Source: Lineus longissimus (Eukaryota; Nemertea; Pilidiophora; Heteronemertea; Lineidae). Taken from it: 64,000 bases of DNA. Below the pieces are notes generated by a model. It was not told the DNA's origin. It ran no database searches and worked only from the letters and a program-made list of their open reading frames with translations. Below, piece after piece: positions 27,201-55,374 of the stretch. Each line of letters starts with the position of its first letter. Positions within the stretch are counted from its first letter, which is position 1. The position numbers and the translations under genes are program-made. The stretch is from contig NC_088308.1 in NCBI RefSeq assembly GCF_910592395.1, positions 19,173,501 to 19,237,500 on the forward strand, read 5' to 3'.

Positions 27201-29125
27201 TCTTGTTCCTAAAGAACTTGTATGACACTGTCACGTTTGCTAAAAAATCAACTTTGATACAGGCGTGCTCGAGTGAATGGCAGGGGCTGGGAAGGAATGT
27301 AGAACCAACCATATACTTACAGTTCTCATTGGAATTCCTTGCTGCCCAGGTGGCCTGCAGTCAACCTGAAATAACAATCAAGAAAAACGTTAGGTGCATG
27401 AAAAGTCATGAGCTAACATAAAAAAACATTAGCCTGTTGACTCCTGTACATGGGATGGGAGGAGGCCTCAGCGTAAAGAGTCTCAACCAGGTCACAGGCA
27501 AAACAATGTATATCAGACATTGATGTTTGGCTTGGAAGTCTGACTATTTGACAACTTGGTATTCTCACTCAAGACCAGCTCGGCCACAGAGAAGGAGGAG
27601 ACTCTGATGTGCCCTGGTACCTGCACGATTTTATATCATGGAAAGCATAAAAACATTCATTACTCTAATTTTGAAAAAAGTCTTACTGTTCTCAAAATGC
27701 TCCCGCTGGAATCTTGTGTGGTCACTGCTTGTCTTTTGTTCTGCTGCTGCGCCTGTGTATTTTTAAACACAACCTTTGGAATGGCTGCATTGATGATACT
27801 CTTATTTGATTGTGGAGGTTTCTTTTTCTTAGTAGCAAGTCCTTTTTTGGCAAGATTATTTTGAATAGTGATTCGAGCATCTGAAGTCTGCCCCTTTGTC
27901 TTCTGCAGAATTTTCTGCCGAGCGTCTGTAATTTTTAGCTTTTTCTGGGCCAGTTTTAATCTTGCATCAAGTTTCTTTGTCATAAATCCTTGTTGCTGGT
28001 TTCCAGTCACTCTGCCGGCTCCAAATTTCTGTTTATTATTTGCTGCTATTCTCATGGCCAATTTATTTTGCTGAATCAGTAGCAAAGGAGATTTCTTTAT
28101 TCCAAGTCGGCTGGCAATGTTACTGTTATTATTTCCAGTCTTTTTGGGGGTGATCTGCCTGTTACCAGTATGTTGCTTCCTGCCCCTGCCCCTGATCATC
28201 CTCCCATTCCCAGCCTTGACTCCTTGAGGACTCTGTATACTCTGCTTCTGCTGCCTGTCCCCACCAAACCTCTGACCACCTCTTCCCTGTCCGCCGCGCC
28301 CACGCCCGCGCCCAGCACCATTTTGCCTAGAAACAAGAATTGAGGATCAATTCAAAGATCATGAGATGCCTGTAAATTATGAAGGCGTACTCCAAGCAAG
28401 CAACAAGTTTAGACAAAGTTTGTTTGTACGCCAGCCAGTCATGAGTTTCACTTGGAAGAAAGGGTCACAGAGGTTTATGCAGAAGGCATTTTCCGAAAGA
28501 CACCTAAATTTTATCTCAGCTTCTGCCGTCTGTCTTCTAAAATCTATTAAAAGTGTAATAGCTGATTCTGGGTGTGCAAATTGGATTGATTTGTTTTGTT
28601 TGGGCTTTGGTTTGTCTTCGTCAAAACTGTTTATTTTGGGAGTTCAGATCCTGGAGGCTGGACTATGACAATAGACCATTTTACACCAGGTGGAAGAAGT
28701 CATTGCGGGCCCAAACAAACCTAAATATACGCACAACGATTCACGAACAAATGAAAAGATCATGTCCGACATGTGGTGTGTGACCATGATGATGCAGTCT
28801 TTTGTTTGCTGTTTGTTTGTTGTGCTATGCCAGCTGGGGCTGTAAAACCTCCCCTTCACAGACCATCACGAGGGGTTCCAACATATACACCTATGCATTA
28901 CACAATGTACACACTCGTCCTGTACAAAAACGAAACTTCGGAAATTTTGGCTGAAAACAAGCATCATTATATGGTCAATTAAAGGCCCAAGACACAAAAA
29001 TCTATGAAAACTTTACTATCTTTGTACATAAGATATTCAATAGCGAAAGTGAGTATAACAAACCTTCCTCTCTTGGAGGAGTTTAGGCCCCTATTTCGCA
29101 TGTAATCGTCCAAAGATACATCCAT
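24234..29125 (-). CDS. POLDIP3: POLDIP3/SKAR-like mRNA export and translation factor (complete, 11 coding exons)
   Basis: Coding exons in order: 29125-29064, 28326-27687, 27365-27321, 27041-26967, 26824-26729, 26432-26316, 25947-25699, 25454-25368, 25105-24976, 24738-24672, 24378-24234. All are GT-AG and in frame: 1713 nt, 570 aa, longer than the roughly 420 aa of human POLDIP3. The N-terminus MDVSLDDYMRNRG resembles the UAP56-binding motif. RG/RGG-rich stretches follow. Exon 2 carries the repeated DAR.KL / DARQKI / DARITI pattern typical of POLDIP3. A single RRM spans about residues 438-515 (KVMVTNLHPVVTQDDII, GPLKRVRIPRKSVAEVVFV). The end DMSVVHKALFR and VTFTVKI matches the family C-terminus. 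The known protein binds the exon junction/TREX machinery and S6K1 to enhance translation of spliced mRNA. The extra length comes from RG-rich and APAPVQY-repeat exons between the N-terminus and the RRM. The gene starts 98 bp from TBCD. Confidence 0.94.
26520..26690 (+). repeat. Dispersed element related to the hairpin at 43361
   Basis: GGATTGGTTGTCCAACCAAA at 26531, then CCTAAAACACCTCAAACTAA and TTTTAACTGCTTTTTGGTTG, then CACCAACCACC, follow the same order as related blocks at 43361-43555. Located in the POLDIP3 intron between exons 5 and 6. The inverted arm seen at 43411 is decayed here. Edges are approximate. Confidence 0.55.
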
Positions 29126-29223
29126 TTTGCGAGTTCAATCGGTGTTGCGTCAACGAATCCTTCCAACTAATGACAATGCGCAAGCGCAGTCGACCTCGAC
29201 CCAGGATACCGGCATTCCAAAAG
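29126..29223. promoter_or_regulatory. 98-bp bidirectional POLDIP3/TBCD promoter
   Basis: The two start codons are only 98 bp apart on opposite strands. The interval has TGCGCAAGCGCA at 29177-29188, one mismatch from the NRF1 palindrome, and TBCD starts inside AAGATGGCGGC (29221-29231), a match to the YY1 site. No TATA box is visible. This looks like a TATA-less housekeeping promoter. The 5' UTRs must be very short or the transcripts overlap. Confidence 0.7.
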
Positions 29224-45241
<16,018 letters not shown>

Positions 45242-46500
45242 CCAGCATCCAGAAATTGAAACATTCAGCAGGAAGGAATCGAAGTGAATGGACCATTGAC
45301 GATGACACTTTGCCCAGCTCAAATGATTGGTACCACATGTCTTGAAATTGACTTATGAAAATTTAATAAATGGCATCAATTGACAAACAGGATGTTTTTC
45401 ATCCATGTTGCATTGGTTGGGCGGAAGGGTAGCTCTGTCCTGTACCATGTGGTCTTGAAAATATCAAACATGTTTAATTGAATTGAAAGTGTTTCTCTAC
45501 TTCTGAAGAGTTTTACCAGCATTCACTCAGGAAATAAAAAGACAAAAAACTGAGAAGAGTTTACAGCATTTACTTTCGAGGTTTTTACTACATCTGTGGT
45601 TGTATTGCCATTACCAATTTGTTCATCCAAATCCCTGCGGCACAATTTTGGAAAGATAATCAATTTAATTCTAAGAGGGTTGACTTCCCTGTGGAGATGA
45701 TTAGGAGATGCTATGCCATGAGAATTTGATTAAATTCAAACATTTCGAGATCTGTTCCGGAAATTTATGATTTGAAGAAGCCACCATATAGAGCTGAAAG
45801 AGATGAGTGCACAAATTACTTTTAGCCGTCACTTATGTTTAATTCAATGGGAGGGCTCATCTGATATGCATCAGAAAGTGTACACAAACATGATATCATT
45901 TGTTTAAACTTTTAGGATGAAAACCTGTACATGTATCTCCCATACACATGAACTCCAGTATCAATAACACCTGTGCTTTTTTTCTTTTAAACATGCTGCA
46001 TGTTCCATTGTAAAAGGTTAGCAACACTTCTCATGCATTTGATTCAATTGTTACATTGACTTAGAATTTCCTGTTACAAACAGTACCTCAGTCCTGTAAA
46101 GTATCGATATCATTGAATTTATATTGAGTTTCTGGTAAATATGCACATTGTGAAAAGCTTTGAATATCAATTGCATTTGAATATTCTTTTTTTATAGCCT
46201 ACTGCTCTATGGTGTGACATCTAAAGTGAACATAGAAATGAAATGCAATGCAATGTGTCATCTGGCACTGGGATCAAAGTTAAAACTTTCACAAGATCAA
46301 GTCTGCATATTTTAGCCAATATTTCAAAGAACAAGTTATTTTGCTGTGCTCTGTGATATTTATTTCATGATCATGATTTGAATAAATTACTCTAAATGAT
46401 GTAGATGTTGTCTATTTCCTTATTCTTTGCCAAAAAAAGATGTGTCGTGTGTCGTTTTTATTTTTGCATGAAGTAGCAGCATGGCAGATCGATGATTGGA
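45242..46500 (+). other. TBCD 3' UTR and flank
   Basis: The first plus-strand AATAAA is at 45365-45370, only 124 nt after the stop, with another at 45533. No coding sequence recognised. TACATGTA is at 45928. Confidence 0.55.
45365..45370 (+). terminator. Candidate poly(A) signal of TBCD
   Basis: AATAAA shortly after the stop in the short terminal exon. Assigned by position only. Confidence 0.45.
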
Positions 46501-46504
46501 ATTT

Positions 46505-46730
46505 GTTGATTAGGAGATGAAGCCCCGGTCTACTTTAAATCTTGTTGATCAGCAGATGGAAGCCCTGCCTCCATTTAATTCTGTTGATGCAGCGGGTGAA
46601 GACCCCTGCCTACTTCGAATATGCTGATCAGCAGATGGAAGCCCTGCCTACTTCGGATCTGTCGATGACTATATGAAAGGCCTGCCGAATTGGAGTCGAT
46701 CAGCAGATTGGGGGCACTGCATGCCCACTT
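46505..46730 (+). repeat. Degenerate ~39-bp minisatellite
   Basis: Units of the type GTTGATCAGCAGATGGAAGC, then CCTGCCTACTTCGAAT, start at 46505, 46544, 46583, 46623, 46661 and 46695, a spacing of 34-40 bp. A stray half unit ATTGATCAGCAGAT is at 46801. No protein is implied. Confidence 0.8.
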
Positions 46731-49700
46731 CGTTTCTTCTCTGCTGTCTTTGTTGTTCAGTTGAGCGAAGCCATGCAGTCTTCCAGGTCTGCGTTGGTAC
46801 ATTGATCAGCAGATCTTGATATTGAGAACAAAGACAGAGAATCTTCAAAAGTCTTATAATGACGCGATTATTCAGAATGTAAACTCGGCGGAATGTAGCA
46901 AAAAATGCCCCAACAGAAGTAGTTCTGTTTCAATAACACGCGGGCAGGCGTTCATCATCTTTACGGGAAACACAATTCCCCTAATCATGCAAACGTCGGA
47001 AGGTTTTCCGACCCAATTATCTGCTGCGTCAGTAATGTTCGCACCTGTATTTTTTATTTTCCTGTAAACTGTCGAATGCTTTAGTTACAGTTAGTAAAGC
47101 GCAGCTGGTCTATTAAAATGTGTTTAAAAATCACCAACAGCCGTTCGATCACTTGCTTGTTTATGTTGAGCCAGTAGGCTATATCATGATACCAGGATGG
47201 TTGGTTTAAGAGCCCGCTACTAGCTAGTGGTAGCGAGAGTTGGTCGCGCACAACCAACGCATAACCCATGTCCCCTAACTAATTGTCGCATTCGCGGAGC
47301 TAGGTGACTTCATGACCCAAAATCTACATGATATATGTAACTTTATATAGGCCTATCATCATTGCAGGTAATCTTTATCAGGACAATGAACAATATGAAG
47401 GGTACCTCGGCAACATACCCAGGAACCAGGTAAAAAATGGTCAGTATCGACTGAGGATATTTTGTGTCGTTGTCTATAATTGAGGCCAACTAAAAAAATC
47501 GCAAGTAATTTAGACTAAATTCCTCATCGCCGTTTATTAACACTCTTGCGCATCTCTTACTTTTCTTACAAAAAGATGGGAAAGAAATAATGAACTGGAA
47601 TAGTTTATATACCTGGCGCGCGAATGGTACGCGTGTTGTGCTCACATCACTTGCTGCCAATGCTTCGCTGTCATCAGCTGGCGGTAAACGTGCGGACCCA
47701 CTGTGAGCGGAGCTTTGAACAATCGCCTGCACGGAGGCAAGGTAAGCTTTCAGCATGCCCTTTTAAAAAATATTTTCTGCAGTTTTTCAAACGGCGATTT
47801 TTTTTTGGTCGTATAATTGGGAGCGGGAGCACCCCACCGCGGCAAAAGTGTCCAGAGTGATGATTCTGTGGTGTGCTCACAATATTATGTACCTGCAAGC
47901 CCCGACTCAAAAAAGTGTGATTCTTTGACACTTGTTCTATCGGGTGTTAATCTAACTCCTTTTACCCCTTTCCCCAGTGGATAAGATGCACTTGGTCTTT
48001 CGAGATAGTTACTGTGACAACCTTCCATGCAAGGCATATCCAGTTGGACGGAGACAGCCACAACCGTGGAGAAAGTCTCCGTATGTGACGCATCTATAGA
48101 GTTGGGAGACAGTCGCAGATTTTTTTTGAGACAGGTGACAAAACTAGACACTACAGTTTATTTCAAGAGACACTTGTTCTTTAGAGACAGATGAAATATG
48201 ACGTCTATAGTTGAGGAGACACCACAAAGCTTGCGTCTTATTCAATAAAATAGTTATTTGTGATTTTGGTATATGTTTGCTCTGAAAAGTAACTCGCTCT
48301 ATTCGTAAAGCCGACCGCCATCATCAATACATTTTTTTATAAGCACCATCATCCTGTGCTAGAATGCAGTGAATCATTCTCTCCTAATCCGAGCTTCTCT
48401 GGAGGCCATGGCTCCCCACTGCGCCCATCAAACGCCCGACAGAAAATCAACCTGATCGTTTACCATCATGCAGGTGCATCGACTGGGGTCAGGTTGCTAA
48501 ACAATCCCAAGACCTCGGGAGCATCAACTCATGGGCTGAGAATTCATTTGATCAATAATCGAACGCGTCCGAGGCCTTGGTCCGAGGCCAAAGGCTGACA
48601 TGTCTCGAACTGGTTCCTCAGTTTCACTGTGCTTCCCTCCTAATGTTCTTCGTTCGAGTATGAATTTAATCGCCCATTCTTTGATGCTTCGGTTACTGCA
48701 TTCGGCCTCTCCCTAGATTTCGTCGCCCGTTCTGCGAATTATATTGGGTCGATTTCTCTATAACGGCACTCTGTGTTGAGACTTGGTTGTTGAGGCAACT
48801 GGAGGACCCTCCACTAAAAATGTTATTATGTATTTGATCTGCATTTTATATTTTGCTTACGGACATTCTATCCAATTTTCAGCTACGGTGTTCTATATAC
48901 GGGTATATAAACAAGTACTTCAGGATTGAATATTTCACTGGAAGAATAGATTACAGATTGCGTTGTTTTTATGTCAGACGGGGTTGCGGTAGGCTATAAA
49001 GTAGCGTTGCGCATGCCAAATATATTGTTCTTTATGAACAACCATAGGGACTCTGGTTTAGTTACGCATAGGCGTCTCCGGGGAAGGGATTCATTTGGGC
49101 AACACATCTTTTAAAACGACCAAGAAAAAATCTTCAAGACCATGAAATCCGATCTCAGCTCGTCTTATTCGGGTAAGGTCGGGATCACATCACGCACTTT
49201 AAATCCGCCTCCATGCATCTTCTAATAATTTGTGACACCATTCATTCCAAACCCATCATTACGTCGACTTAAAAAACACATGAAAATAGTTGTTTGAACT
49301 TTGAATTTTGAATTCACTCTAAAGTGACACATTTGGTATTAAAATGTTAGTTTCTATGGAAACACATTGAATAGATGTTCCATCAAACGCAACGTGATGA
49401 CAGCAACTTGGACAAAACATACCCTGTCAATCAAAGTATAAAAATACAGCATTCATTCATGATAAAAGAACAGCCTAATTCGTGTTGCTTTTAGCTGACG
49501 TTGATATTTGAGATTGTTTGAAAATCAAACAATTAAATTTTGTGTCATTTCATGCATTTGAATGATATTGTGTGAGAAATCATACTCAGTTTGAAACTCG
49601 ATTGCAGTGGGCCATTTTGTAGCCGTGTTCAGAAACGTGACTAGTCTGACCAATGTCTTTTTTCAAACTTGTCGATCAACTACATGTATGTAAGGTAAGA

Positions 49701-51150
49701 TATAAGTATAAAGGTAAAATTATTACTGACAAAATTCGTGCATATCGTTTTACAGGGTGGCTCAAAAAACTAGATTTGGAGTAATTTTGCAGTTTCTTTC
49801 GGTTCAAATCAATCCGATTTTGCTACACAAGCATGGCTCTGGAGCTAAAACTACTGAACAGAAATCAAGATATCTTGATCTCAGTTTTCTTCCAGAAAGA
49901 TTATTCATCTATTTACTGCATGGTACTAGTGCTTTTGTTCTCACAGGGCTGTGAAAATATTCGTCTTTTTGACTACCTATGATTTTCGCACAGACACGCA
50001 CATATAGCCCTCTCAAGAGAATTTAGGACAGATAATAATGAAGTATTCAATTACTGGCAGAAAGACGTTGTAACTTTGTTTAGTCTGTACAGTACTTTGG
50101 AACCCCGCCAGGCCTAACAACGTGGGCCTAAGCTTAGTTCAGGTTAGGCCTATAGGCTATACACATGATTTGTGCATACAAACTGTGTTGGGAGCATATG
50201 ACCTGGCTTGACATTTCAGAAAAGTTGGCAAGGAATGTGGAGGGACTTAAGTCGGAGTGTATTTAATTGGAGAAATATGAGGTAAGTCTTTAACGTATTT
50301 GACCAAATCTGTCCGCAGAGATAGCAAAGCCCCGTTATGGCCAAACGCGGCAAACCCACGATAATAGTGGTCAAGTTGTCGTCTGCTAAATAGGTTGAAT
50401 ACTTTACGGTACATAATACGATGAGCACTGAAAAGATGCCTATCAAATCCCTCAACGGAAAGGCATTGAATGTAATAGCATCCGTTCAATAATTAACCCG
50501 ACCTTATCAGGTCAAGACCAGTCTTCCTAAAAACCTTACGATCACAAACACCGGCATCCTAAACTCCTAAGCAGTGGCCACGTTCAAAAAGTGATCAAAT
50601 GGTCCGGAATTTTTTTTAACGCTTTAGAAATACATAAACAATATGATCGGATATCATTCGTAAAATTACATTCGATTATCATCATTAAATGACAGAGATT
50701 CATAGTTAGTACAAGCCAGATTGGGTGATAATCATGTCCATATATCATGTTGTATACAATTTTTGCTGATATTTTGAATAACCCGTGGAGAAGGTCAACG
50801 AGCATTGTCCCAGATAGATTCCCAGATTGCTCTCAATGTTTGTATTTTATGCTCAAACATATATCAAAATACAAGCTGCCTTTTGTACATTCATCGTTAG
50901 TGCAGTAATTCGCCTATATATGGAACAATACATCCATCACTGTCTACAGAACTGTGGACGAAGTCACCCCTCCCTGGTCCTCGTTTTAAGGCTGTCCAAG
51001 AGTTACCGGTAAGGTTTATCTCAACATCTTCATATTTTCGATTTTGTGACCAGCGTTACACTGATGTGCTGCATGATGGGCTGTGCGGGTGAATAGTTTT
51101 TGAGTGTTTCTGTTTCTGAGAGTTTCCCATCATTGTTTGGGAAATCTGAA
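46731..51150. other. Gene-poor CpG-rich stretch
   Basis: No conserved coding sequence. CpG frequency rises visibly from about 46.8 kb. One spot, 47600-47750, is CpG-dense and ends in a consensus donor (GGCAAG then GTAAGC at 47741), so a non-coding first exon is possible but unsupported. TACATGTA is at 49681. Confidence 0.4.
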
Positions 51151-51159
51151 AGACACATT

Positions 51160-51360
51160 CACACGTTTTCACCGTCTTCCTCAGCTTCGAACACAACCAA
51201 GCCACCGCATGTTTAGTCTTCCTTGTGAGCTTTCATCGCATCCAGGTCATCGTGTGTTTAGTCTGCCTAAACTTGGTCATTGCATGTTTGTCTTCCTTAG
51301 CTTTCATCACAACCATGCAGACAACATGTTTAGTCTTCCTTAGCTTTCATCGCAACCAGT
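51160..51360 (+). repeat. Imperfect minisatellite, 32-43 bp units
   Basis: CATGTTTAGTCTTCCTTAGC then TTTCATCGCAACC recurs with indels, starting at 51208, 51251, 51283 and 51325. A weaker unit is near 51162. Confidence 0.7.
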
Positions 51361-54300
51361 GCAGAGCCGGAGAAGCGAACCTTAACCCCTGATTTCCTCA
51401 GGATGGCAGAAACGATAATGTCAATAATACAAGTATTTTCCCAGAACGATTTCTAACGCAATACTGAAATGAATTTCTATTGTTGTTGATCTTTGGTTAT
51501 TGGATTGTTTTAGCCATAATTGACGCGTGTTTATCTAAATAAAAAGGTGTGTGTTCAGCTTCTCTCCTAATATTTGATTTGCACGCCGAATGGTGTTTCG
51601 CCTGCAGGCTCAGTCCGAGGTGCATGGTCATGAGGTACTTTAACTGGTTGGAAAATGATTTAGCTTATCATTCTGGATTATAGACATCCTAAAAATCTCT
51701 CCGAATATGCCAAGTATAAAATACCTGTACGTAAAGTATCAGACTCGTTTATCGGGAGGAACATTCCGCTTCACTCAGATTTTTTCATCTTTTGTGGCGG
51801 TACTTTCGTTGTTTTTGGAGGTCTTGTCCATACGGTGGCTGGGAAAGGACATCACATGATTTTTTTTTCAACATGAAACTTTTTTTTCCAAGGAAATTCT
51901 CGCCTTTATAAGTTATTTTCGTTTTTAGGTGTGCCCTATATGTACCGGTATAACAGTAGGCCTGTTCTTTGTCTACCACACTTTGAAACAGAGCCCTTCG
52001 TAAACATCACAAGCCTTGCCTGTTAGTTAATCGTATCGGCTCTCTCCGGGGCCTCCGTTGATGGATTCGGGCGCCTCGTATTTCCATCCAAATACGATTC
52101 CAGCACATACGCCTTTTCGAGCTAAATATAACGCTAATCTTTTCTTATAAGAAAAACACCACATTTGTCAGATAAGATCACCAAACACAATGTGAAGCCT
52201 TTTTTATAGGAAATGATTTAAATGTCAGCTATCTGGCATTTGATGTTTTTTCCCTGCATCGAACATCAAAGCCTATAGACCCGCGTCCATGGCTCTGACG
52301 GATTAAACTTCAAATTCCAATAGTCACGATTTCCCTGCGGTGCTGTACAGCTTCCTTTTAAACTGTGAGGCTCGTATATGTCACGCCATGTTTATCTCAG
52401 AACTTCACGTTCTAACAAGTTTTGAAGTTTTGTTGGTAAACTTTAACTTTGAAGCCAGCGTTGTTGAGATGTATAGTTCTCTCATGGTTTCTCTTCCCTC
52501 AGTGTGGCTGTGCACGGTGGTTGGTGAAGGGTCCTTTAATATTAAGCTGGCCGTCCCCAAAGGGTATATCCCAAGTATAGTTGCAGACTTCATCAGAAGC
52601 CCATTATGACTCGTGTATAGTCCTTTATGATAGATTGGTTGATTCGAATTTCCACTGCAAGAGGGTATCATGTTTTTTTCTCTCAATATTTCACAATCGC
52701 GTGAGCACCCTTCACACAGGTTTTGGACGAAAAGACAGCCCCGCCCGAGCGATGGTTGGTGAGACAGTCAATACCGACAATTAGTTATCTAGAACGAAAC
52801 ACATCAAATGTTACTGATTGACCTGATTGTCTTTCAACCAGCCTAATCTCCCATGCCAGTTTATAAATAAATGATGATTATCGATGATGTTATGATGATA
52901 TCGTCTAAAAGTCATGTCGTAGAATTTCATTGACTGATTATTGTATTATCTGGCTGTAATATGGAAATGCCATAGCCCAAGGGCTTCTATAACCCCTCAG
53001 AGTAAATTAACGTTGTGGCAATAAATCAAAAACAATCAGATTGGTGTTCTCGGGTCTTAGCGATATCAACCTTTAAAAAGTCGCCCTTGGCATTTGCATT
53101 GAAAATCATTGGAAATCATTGATACCATCGCAAATATCTTGGTTTCATCAATTGCCTGCAGTCATCCACGTGGAGAGGACTGGTATTCGTCACGCGAATA
53201 AAAGTCTCAAACCATCTTTCGTTATTGATGTATCACCGACCTCGGTGGCCCCGTGGTTGTCTCTTCGAGCCCCGTCTTGTTCACTTTCCAACACTGGTAG
53301 ATCAACCGCTAAAGCTAGTAAAATATTTAGGGCACAACTGCCCTCTTGCCTGGCGCCTGGCAGTTGAGATAAGAGTTTGGAAGTAAAGAGTGACAAGCAT
53401 TGACGGCGTTAGCATCTGCTTTTACATAATGAGCATTAGCGGCGTTAGAATCTTCTTTGTCAGCGGCGCATTGTCCAACTTCAAAGTTCCCCCGGGGCCA
53501 CTTTTCTCCGTTGCATTGCGATTGCGAAGCCAGTAACCAAGTCAGTATCGATATTCCGTAAGCGAGAAATCACATAGACCGGCTAACTGGATCAGAAGCG
53601 ATCTCGCTATGAGACTGCTCCGGAGAATTCGAGATTCTTGAGCAATGGTGGTGAGGTTGAGAGAACGCCGCATAAAATCGATGGCTCGCGCGCGGAGGAT
53701 ACAAAGCTCCGTTGGCTGAACATGGGGATATTGGTCGGGGTTCCAGTTACCACTTGGATTAACGTCTTGAGCATGTCGTATATGTAGCTAGGGACATGTA
53801 TGATACACGTTTTGATCCAGCTCTGTCGATGTGATTCTCAAGTATATTGGCTCACTTTCCAAGGTAAGAGAATTGCTGTTTCATAGTGTAATTGACATGA
53901 TAGTTTCCACAAGACTACTTAAATGTCAATCGCTACAGCAAGCGTCGAATTCTGTTGGTTATTTCCTTCCTTCTTTGTCAAAACCATTTTAATTTTGAAG
54001 CAGGAAGCTCAGTCTCATTAAAGGTCTTTATTCCTAAATATGGTGGACAGTTTCTGGATCCACGTGGCGCTCTGCAGCCTCGTCGAGTGTTTTAACAATG
54101 TTGTAATGTTTATTTAAAAGGCACATACTAAACCGCAGTACACTGTTAAATGTTTAGCGTACCAACGAAAATAATGAATAACAAAATGTATCCAGCAAAC
54201 CATCATAATTATCGTTAAACTGTCACCAAAATTAGATTTCTCCAAAATACACTGTAAATTTGCACAGTGACATTGTAATACTGTAATATAGTCTACTATA

Positions 54301-55370
54301 CACTAGTAAATGGGCATACATACTTGAAATTTGATGGAAATGGTGACAGCACTTTGAAATTATACATGCACTCAGTATGCAGTCGTTGACATTTTGCCAC
54401 GACAGGTTTTTGAAGGTTCCCACAGACGCACTTTGATTATACCGCAGACACTTCAAATTCCACACACCGGTAAACTAGTTGTAAGCGGCAGTGTCTGCCA
54501 ATCGAGATGTCAATAGAAACAATTTGTAATCTAACTTTTCCCAGCTGTTGGAAATATACAAAGAGCGCCTTCCAATCTCTGTAGTGATTTCTTAAACGAT
54601 GTTCCTTATAGATTTCTTAACTGAGAAATCAGTCGCTTGAAGGAATTTGATATTGGGCTGAAATCGAGCGTTTTGATTGCAAGACCCAAGGGAAGGATCG
54701 TGATACACCTCATAAAATGATATACCATCTTGAGATGCATATCATGGCTTTGCATTCCTTGATCTTTGCATGATCATTTGTTTCCCAGAAGCAGTTTTTC
54801 CCAGAGAGATTCGCCTCCCTAAATACCTGAGGTGCCACGCCAACATCATCAATCCCGTTTTGCTGCTGCTCTGTGTACTCTGCCATGCAGTTCCACGACG
54901 CCTTACAGGAATTATCCACTTCAGTGGAAGCGACTCGTTTGGAGGAATTCATCACTCAAATCGATAGTTTGCTTGTCGTGCTCAGGGGAATCATCATGAT
55001 AACAGAGTCGCTGGTAGAGACAGGTACTATAAAGTGTGTGTAAACACATTATATCACGTCTTGGCAATAAAAGTTAGACCTTTCAAATATTTGCTGTCAA
55101 AGCGAATTTTGATGTCGGCATTCACAATCTTCGGTAGATACCGTATGAACCAATCAGTGTGCGCATCGGCGGATATCTTAGTGGTATCAAAATTGTTGCT
55201 CATCAAGTGTAAGAGCGAACATATTAAGCTTAATACTTATTATACTTATACCTGTGTTGAGATCAGTTGACAATACATGTAATATGTAATGGATCAATAA
55301 TGTATACGATATTTTATTGATTGTACTAATCACTAATTACGGGTTAATCAATTTGATGTCATTACTTTCT
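51361..55370. other. Gene-poor stretch with no recognised gene
   Basis: No coding similarity. It has a short 38-bp duplication with GGCGTTAG at 53403-53450, a CpG-rich island-like part at 53430-53720, and a diverged copy of the hairpin-element arm at 52754. A donor-like AAGGTAAGAG at 53862 follows the island-like part; no exon can be supported. Confidence 0.4.
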
Positions 55371-55374
55371 CATT

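Noticed and set aside
47600-47760. CpG-rich first exon of an unknown plus-strand gene ending in GTAAGC
   Set aside because: There is only a donor and CpG density. No downstream exon with coding similarity could be joined to it.
52340-52609. 89-codon plus-strand frame
   Set aside because: No similarity, no supported splice sites and no codon bias that I could see.
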